Of a DNA stretch of 58,632 nucleotides, positions 54,205 to 58,632 are shown piece by piece; within the stretch, counting starts at the first letter, position 1, and each line of letters begins with the position of its first letter. This DNA is from Patescibacteria group bacterium (lineage in GTDB: Bacteria; Patescibacteriota; Minisyncoccia; Phycocordibacterales; SBAW01): assembly GCA_019752125.1 (NCBI GenBank), contig JAIEMM010000005.1:1-58632 (forward strand). The letters run 5' to 3'. Under the pieces are notes generated by a model that ran no database searches, was not told where the DNA came from, and saw only the letters and a program-made list of their open reading frames with translations. The translations under genes were made by a program, and so were the position numbers.

Positions 54205-56553
54205 ATGAAGCTTGTAATTGTTGAGTCCCCAGCAAAAGCAAAGACGATCGAAAAGTATCTGAAGGAGGTAGATGCCGCCGGTGACTTTATCGTACGCGCA
54301 TCAGTGGGCCATGTACGCGACCTCCCCAAGAGCAACAAGAAAGCTATCGACATCGAGGCTGGCTTCGTGCCGCACTACGAGGTGGTGCCTGGCAAACAAG
54401 AAGTAATCAGCGACCTCAAAGCACTCGCAAAAAAAGCTGATGAAGTTATCCTCGCAACCGACCCCGACCGTGAGGGTGAAGCTATCGCCTGGCACATCCA
54501 GGAGGAGCTAGGCCTTAAGAAACCAGAACGCATCGTCTTCCACGAAATCACCAAGGAGGCTATCCAAGAGGCACTCGAGCATCCGCGCAAAATTGATGAA
54601 AACCTCCGCCAAGCGCAGGAAGCACGCCGCGTGTTGGACCGCCTTGTAGGCTACGACCTCTCCGGCCTTATTTGGAAAAAGGTACGATACGGCCTGTCCG
54701 CTGGCCGCGTACAGTCTCCTGCACTCCGCATATTGATGGAGCGCGAGCGCGAAATTAGAAAATTCGTACCGCAAACATTCTATGTAGTTTCTGCTAACAC
54801 TGAAACAAAAAAGAAAGAGGGTCTCTCACTTACCGCAAACCGCGACTTGGGAGATAAAAATGATGCCGACAAAGTTATAGACCTTGTTAAAAAAGAAGGG
54901 CTCACAGTTGCAGGCGTCACAGAAACTGAAGCGAAGCGCTCAACTCGCGCACCTTTCACAACCTCGACTCTTCAGCAGGCGGCGAGCTCCCGCCTTGGCT
55001 TCTCCCCTGCCAACACTATGCGCATTGCGCAGAAACTCTACGAAGCCGGCCATATCACCTATATGCGTACGGACTCGACCAACCTCGGCAAGCCAGCTCA
55101 GGCGGCGATTCTCAAACAAATAGAAAAGAAATACGGCAAGGAGTACGCCGTGCCACATGTATTTACTGCAAAATCTAAAAACGCTCAGGAGGCACACGAA
55201 GCTGTTCGCCCTACACACGTAGAAAAAGAATCGCTTGGCACAACTCCTGAACAAAAGCGTTTGTATGAACTTATTTGGGCGCGCACAGTTGCGTCACAAA
55301 TGGCAGATGCAAAAATACTCCGCACGCGCATTACTGCAAAAACAGACACAAATATTGTTGCGTATGAAAAGGCTCACGTAGAGTCGCACACAGGCGACGA
55401 TGAGGTGCAGGAAACTGAAGGTCAGTCGGATTTCGTTACCTACTCTCTTGAGTTTGGAAAAGATAAGAAAAAAGATGGAGATGATTTTGTATTCGTCGCA
55501 AACGGTTCCCGTGTTCTTTTTGACGGATGGCTTAAGGCCGACCCAGCTGCACGCGGAGAAGATGTTGAGCTTCCTGAAGTAAAAGAAGGCGAAACGCTTA
55601 AAGTGAATGATGTCCACGCTGATGCAAAGCAGACAACTCCTCCTCAACGCTACACAGAAGCAGGTCTTATTAAAGAACTTGAAAAACGCGGCATTGGCCG
55701 CCCTTCAACATACGCATCTATTATGCGAACGCTTGAAGTGCGCGGCTACGTTACAAAAGAAGGCCGTGCGCTTACGCCAACAGACACAGGCGATGTCGTT
55801 TCAACATTCTTGGAAGATAACTTCCCTACGTATATCAGCGATACTTTTACCGCAGAGATGGAAGACGAGCTCGACGACATCGCTCAAGGTAAGCGTGAAT
55901 ATGTAAAAACCCTTAAAGATTTCTACACTCCGTTTCTTAAAGAAATAAAAATAAAAGACAAAGAGGCTGGAAAGATTACAGACTTGGGGCCTGCTCCGGA
56001 AGAATTTACCTGCCCTATCTGCAACTCGCCGATGGTGTTCAAACTTTCTCGCCAAGGAAAGTTTATGAGCTGTTCTCGTTTCCCAGACTGTATGGGCGCA
56101 CGCACAGAGTTGGGTGAAGTTATTTCAAACGATCCCGCAAAACCAATAGGCACTCACCCAGAGACGGGGCTACCTATCTATATCCTTTCCGGCCGCTTTG
56201 GCCCGTATGTGCAGATGGGAGAAATGCCAACAGGCAAAGGTTCTACTAAAAAAGCAAAACCAAAACGCGCGTCAATTCCAAAAGAAAAAGATCCAGCAAC
56301 TCTTACAGTTGATGAAGCTGTTCACTATTTGGCACTTCCTCGTCTGCTCGGGACACACCCAGACACTGGCATAGATATCGTCGCCAACACTGGCCGCTTT
56401 GGCCCCTACATCGCCCACCTCACAAAACCTAAAGCTGACTTCCGTTCTATAAAACAAGAAAGCCCATACGATATCACCTTCGAACGCGCACTAGAAATTC
56501 TCAAAGAAGAAAAGAAACGCCGCGGCTTCCGCGCAAAGAAAGTAGCTGAATAA
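54205..56553 (+). CDS. topA: DNA topoisomerase I
   Basis: MKLVIVESPAKAKTIEKYL, DPDREGEAIAWHI, GHITYMRTDSTNL, CPICNSPMVFKLSRQGKFMSCSRFPDC. Confidence 0.97.
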   Translation: MKLVIVESPAKAKTIEKYLKEVDAAGDFIVRASVGHVRDLPKSNKKAIDIEAGFVPHYEVVPGKQEVISDLKALAKKADEVILATDPDREGEAIAWHIQEELGLKKPERIVFHEITKEAIQEALEHPRKIDENLRQAQEARRVLDRLVGYDLSGLIWKKVRYGLSAGRVQSPALRILMEREREIRKFVPQTFYVVSANTETKKKEGLSLTANRDLGDKNDADKVIDLVKKEGLTVAGVTETEAKRSTRAPFTTSTLQQAASSRLGFSPANTMRIAQKLYEAGHITYMRTDSTNLGKPAQAAILKQIEKKYGKEYAVPHVFTAKSKNAQEAHEAVRPTHVEKESLGTTPEQKRLYELIWARTVASQMADAKILRTRITAKTDTNIVAYEKAHVESHTGDDEVQETEGQSDFVTYSLEFGKDKKKDGDDFVFVANGSRVLFDGWLKADPAARGEDVELPEVKEGETLKVNDVHADAKQTTPPQRYTEAGLIKELEKRGIGRPSTYASIMRTLEVRGYVTKEGRALTPTDTGDVVSTFLEDNFPTYISDTFTAEMEDELDDIAQGKREYVKTLKDFYTPFLKEIKIKDKEAGKITDLGPAPEEFTCPICNSPMVFKLSRQGKFMSCSRFPDCMGARTELGEVISNDPAKPIGTHPETGLPIYILSGRFGPYVQMGEMPTGKGSTKKAKPKRASIPKEKDPATLTVDEAVHYLALPRLLGTHPDTGIDIVANTGRFGPYIAHLTKPKADFRSIKQESPYDITFERALEILKEEKKRRGFRAKKVAE

Positions 56554-56578
56554 AAAAATCCGGACATTCGTCCGGATT
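56552..56578 (-). terminator. Rho-independent terminator
   Basis: Minus strand AATCCGGACGAATGTCCGGATTTTTTTA. Confidence 0.8.
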
Positions 56579-56916
56579 CATTCTGTAAAGATGTACTTGT
56601 CCATAAGCTCTTCTGCGGTCTCCTCGGTGAGCCCAAGAAGGGTAAGGCTGAGGGTCGTGAAATCTCGAAGCTCTTTCATGTTCGTGAGCTGTGGCCCTCG
56701 ATACATCGACAGAACCTTGTGGTCAGGAGGTGAGGCATAGACCCTGAGTTTGATCAGGGCAGACTGTACCGACATGTCCAGGGCGCCGTCGGCCATCTCT
56801 TCGGCCACAAAGCCTGCTTCCATGGAACCCTCCAGACCATTCTGCCTGAGGATGTTCTGTTTGATTTCCGCAATTGCCTTCTTGCGCAAATGCTGATCGA
56901 TTACAATCTCAACCAT
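56578..56916 (-). CDS. Hypothetical protein
   Basis: 112 aa ORF with own terminator. Confidence 0.6.
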   Translation of the reverse strand: MVEIVIDQHLRKKAIAEIKQNILRQNGLEGSMEAGFVAEEMADGALDMSVQSALIKLRVYASPPDHKVLSMYRGPQLTNMKELRDFTTLSLTLLGLTEETAEELMDKYIFTE

Positions 56917-57003
56917 TTTTTCTCCCTTGGAACTTAATTCATTTCTAGTTCTACTAAAAGCCCTGCTTTTGTCAATTAAACAACAAGGAGTAGACTAGGA
57001 GTA

Positions 57004-58581
57004 ATGCCAGACGTACAAGAAATACTCAGTCTTATGCATGGCCCGTCCAAACAGGACGCAGCCTTAATTGAGAAAGCGTATGCCTTCGCAGCAGAGGCCC
57101 ATAAAGATCATAAAAGGCTTTCTGGCGAACCGTACGTCACCCATCTAGTAGAGACCGCAAAAAGTCTCGCCAAGATAGGTATGAGCGCTAAGACAGTAGC
57201 CGCTGGGCTACTCCACGACTCCGTCGAGGATGTCGGAGTTAAACCAGAAACAATAGAGAGAGAATTTGATAAAGAGGTTCGCTTTTTGGTAGAAGGCGTC
57301 ACTAAGCTGGGTCAATTTAAATATCGCGGCACAGAACGCCATCGCGAAAGTCTTCGTAAACTTCTTGTGGCAACAGGTAAAGATGCGCGCGTACTCATCA
57401 TTAAGTTGATGGATCGCCTACACAACATGCGCACACTCGCGCACGTGCCAGAAGAAAAACGCAAACGTATCGCGCTTGAAACACTCGAAATCTACGCCGC
57501 TATCGCACACCGTCTTGGTATGGGTCTTGTTCGTCGTGAATTGGAGGATCTTGCCTTCCAACATGCGTACCCTGAACAATATACAGAGGCAAGAAAACTT
57601 TTAAGTGAGCGTTCTAAAGAAACGTCCGATCGGTTGGAAAAAATGTCACGTGCGCTCAAGACAGAGCTCGGTAAAAACGGTATCAAAGGCTTCCATGTTG
57701 AACAGCGCGTAAAAGGCCTGTGGAGCTTGTGGCAAAAACTCCAGCGCAAAGGTGGTGATATTGAAAACGTGTTCGATATAGCAGCGTTGCGCGTTATTGT
57801 TCCAGATATTACAGACTGTTATCGCGTGCTCGGCCTTGTACACAATCTCTGGCAGCCGCTACCAAATAAAATCAAAGACTATATCGCCTTTCCTAAACCA
57901 AACGGCTACCAAGGACTGCACACAACCATCTTTTCAGGCGACGGCGGCATAGTTGAAATACAAATCCGCACCGAAGACATGCATACAGAGGCACAGTTTG
58001 GTATTGCGGCGCACGTGAAATACAAAGAACCTCCTTTGCAAAGCACCAAAGAGGCGCCCTTGAAAGGCCAAGGGCGCGGAGGAACAAGCTTCGACTGGAT
58101 ACGCAGCCTTATTCCAGGGTTCCGAAAATCACATAACCCTTCGGGAGAAATAAAAGAAAAAGAAGATGTACGTTCTCGCTCCCGCTATGGCGCACCTGAA
58201 ACACCTACGTGGCTTTCAGAACTTGAAGACGAGACGAGTGACCCTGATTTTGAAATGACACTCAAGACCGATATCTTTACCCACCGCGTATTTGCCTTCA
58301 CTCCAAAAGGAGATGTGGTAGACCTACCTGCCAACTCAAGCCCAATAGACTTTGCGTATGCAATCCATTCAGACATTGGCGACCATGTCTTTGGTGCGAA
58401 AGTAAATGGCAAACTTGTTTCGCTCGACACAGTGCTCCACAATGGCGACATTGTTGAAATTCAAACAAAGAAAAATGCAAAACCTAAACCAAAATGGTTA
58501 GATTTTGCAAAAACCACACTTGCCAGACGCCATATCCGTAACGCTCTTGAAAGAGACGGGGCTTCTATCGCGCGGAAATAG
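57004..58581 (+). CDS. RelA/SpoT bifunctional (p)ppGpp synthetase/hydrolase (HD + synthetase + TGS)
   Basis: 525 aa; GLLHDSVEDVGV, NVFDIAALRVIVPDITDCYRVLGLVHNLWQPLPNKIKDYIAFPKPNGYQGLHTTI, TPKGDVVDLPANSSPIDFAYAIHSDIGDHVFGAKVNGKLVSLDTVLHNGDIVEI. Confidence 0.95.
   Translation: MPDVQEILSLMHGPSKQDAALIEKAYAFAAEAHKDHKRLSGEPYVTHLVETAKSLAKIGMSAKTVAAGLLHDSVEDVGVKPETIEREFDKEVRFLVEGVTKLGQFKYRGTERHRESLRKLLVATGKDARVLIIKLMDRLHNMRTLAHVPEEKRKRIALETLEIYAAIAHRLGMGLVRRELEDLAFQHAYPEQYTEARKLLSERSKETSDRLEKMSRALKTELGKNGIKGFHVEQRVKGLWSLWQKLQRKGGDIENVFDIAALRVIVPDITDCYRVLGLVHNLWQPLPNKIKDYIAFPKPNGYQGLHTTIFSGDGGIVEIQIRTEDMHTEAQFGIAAHVKYKEPPLQSTKEAPLKGQGRGGTSFDWIRSLIPGFRKSHNPSGEIKEKEDVRSRSRYGAPETPTWLSELEDETSDPDFEMTLKTDIFTHRVFAFTPKGDVVDLPANSSPIDFAYAIHSDIGDHVFGAKVNGKLVSLDTVLHNGDIVEIQTKKNAKPKPKWLDFAKTTLARRHIRNALERDGASIARK
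58054..58077. repeat. Palindrome GCGCCCTTG AAAGGC CAAGGGCGC in relA/spoT
   Basis: 9-bp perfect arms, in the linker after GIAAHVKYKEPP; encodes EAPLKGQGRG. Confidence 0.7.
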
Positions 58582-58632
58582 ACTAGAGAGAAAAACTACT
58601 TGGATCGAAGGTATTTTCGTCTGCGATTTTTT

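Noticed and set aside
1-58632. CRISPR array or phage/transposase module
   Set aside because: No regularly spaced direct repeats, cas-like genes, transposase, integrase or phage structural genes were recognised in the ORF track.
1-58632. Alternative genetic code with UGA as glycine (as in some CPR lineages)
   Set aside because: Several well-defined genes end at TGA (for example the flavoprotein at 31654-31656) and conserved ORFs do not need TGA readthrough.

Overview
This 58.6 kb window looks like a chromosomal segment of a small-genome bacterium. Its style resembles Patescibacteria/CPR (Parcubacteria-like); this is inferred from gene content, compact packing and standard TGA stops, not from a database search. 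I can support about 60 coding genes, tRNA-Ala(TGC), tRNA-Gln(TTG), a truncated tRNA-Gln copy, many factor-independent terminators and two candidate structured ncRNAs. Housekeeping content includes uvrA/uvrB/uvrC, ddl, tgt, rarA, typA, rlmB, ABC-F, dnaX, dus, serS, dprA, topA and relA/spoT. The observations most worth follow-up are: (1) an orphan, diverged RNA on the minus strand (about 31656-32045) whose sequence is collinear with part of 23S rRNA domain I, has its own closing helix and terminator, and sits in no rRNA operon; (2) several families of palindromic elements inserted in frame inside conserved genes (uvrA, uvrB, uvrC, tgt, apbE, dprA, relA), two of which share a conserved core flanked by locus-specific complementary arms; (3) an unusual tight operon at the left edge: CofE-like ligase, archaeal-type methionine adenosyltransferase, HprK-like kinase, RelA/SpoT-type HD protein and glycosyltransferase (cut by the window edge); (4) a compact FMN-binding protein / ApbE / NqrB-RnfD+FNR fusion module for trans-membrane electron transfer; (5) a 17-bp inverted-repeat ncRNA candidate between msrA and rarA.
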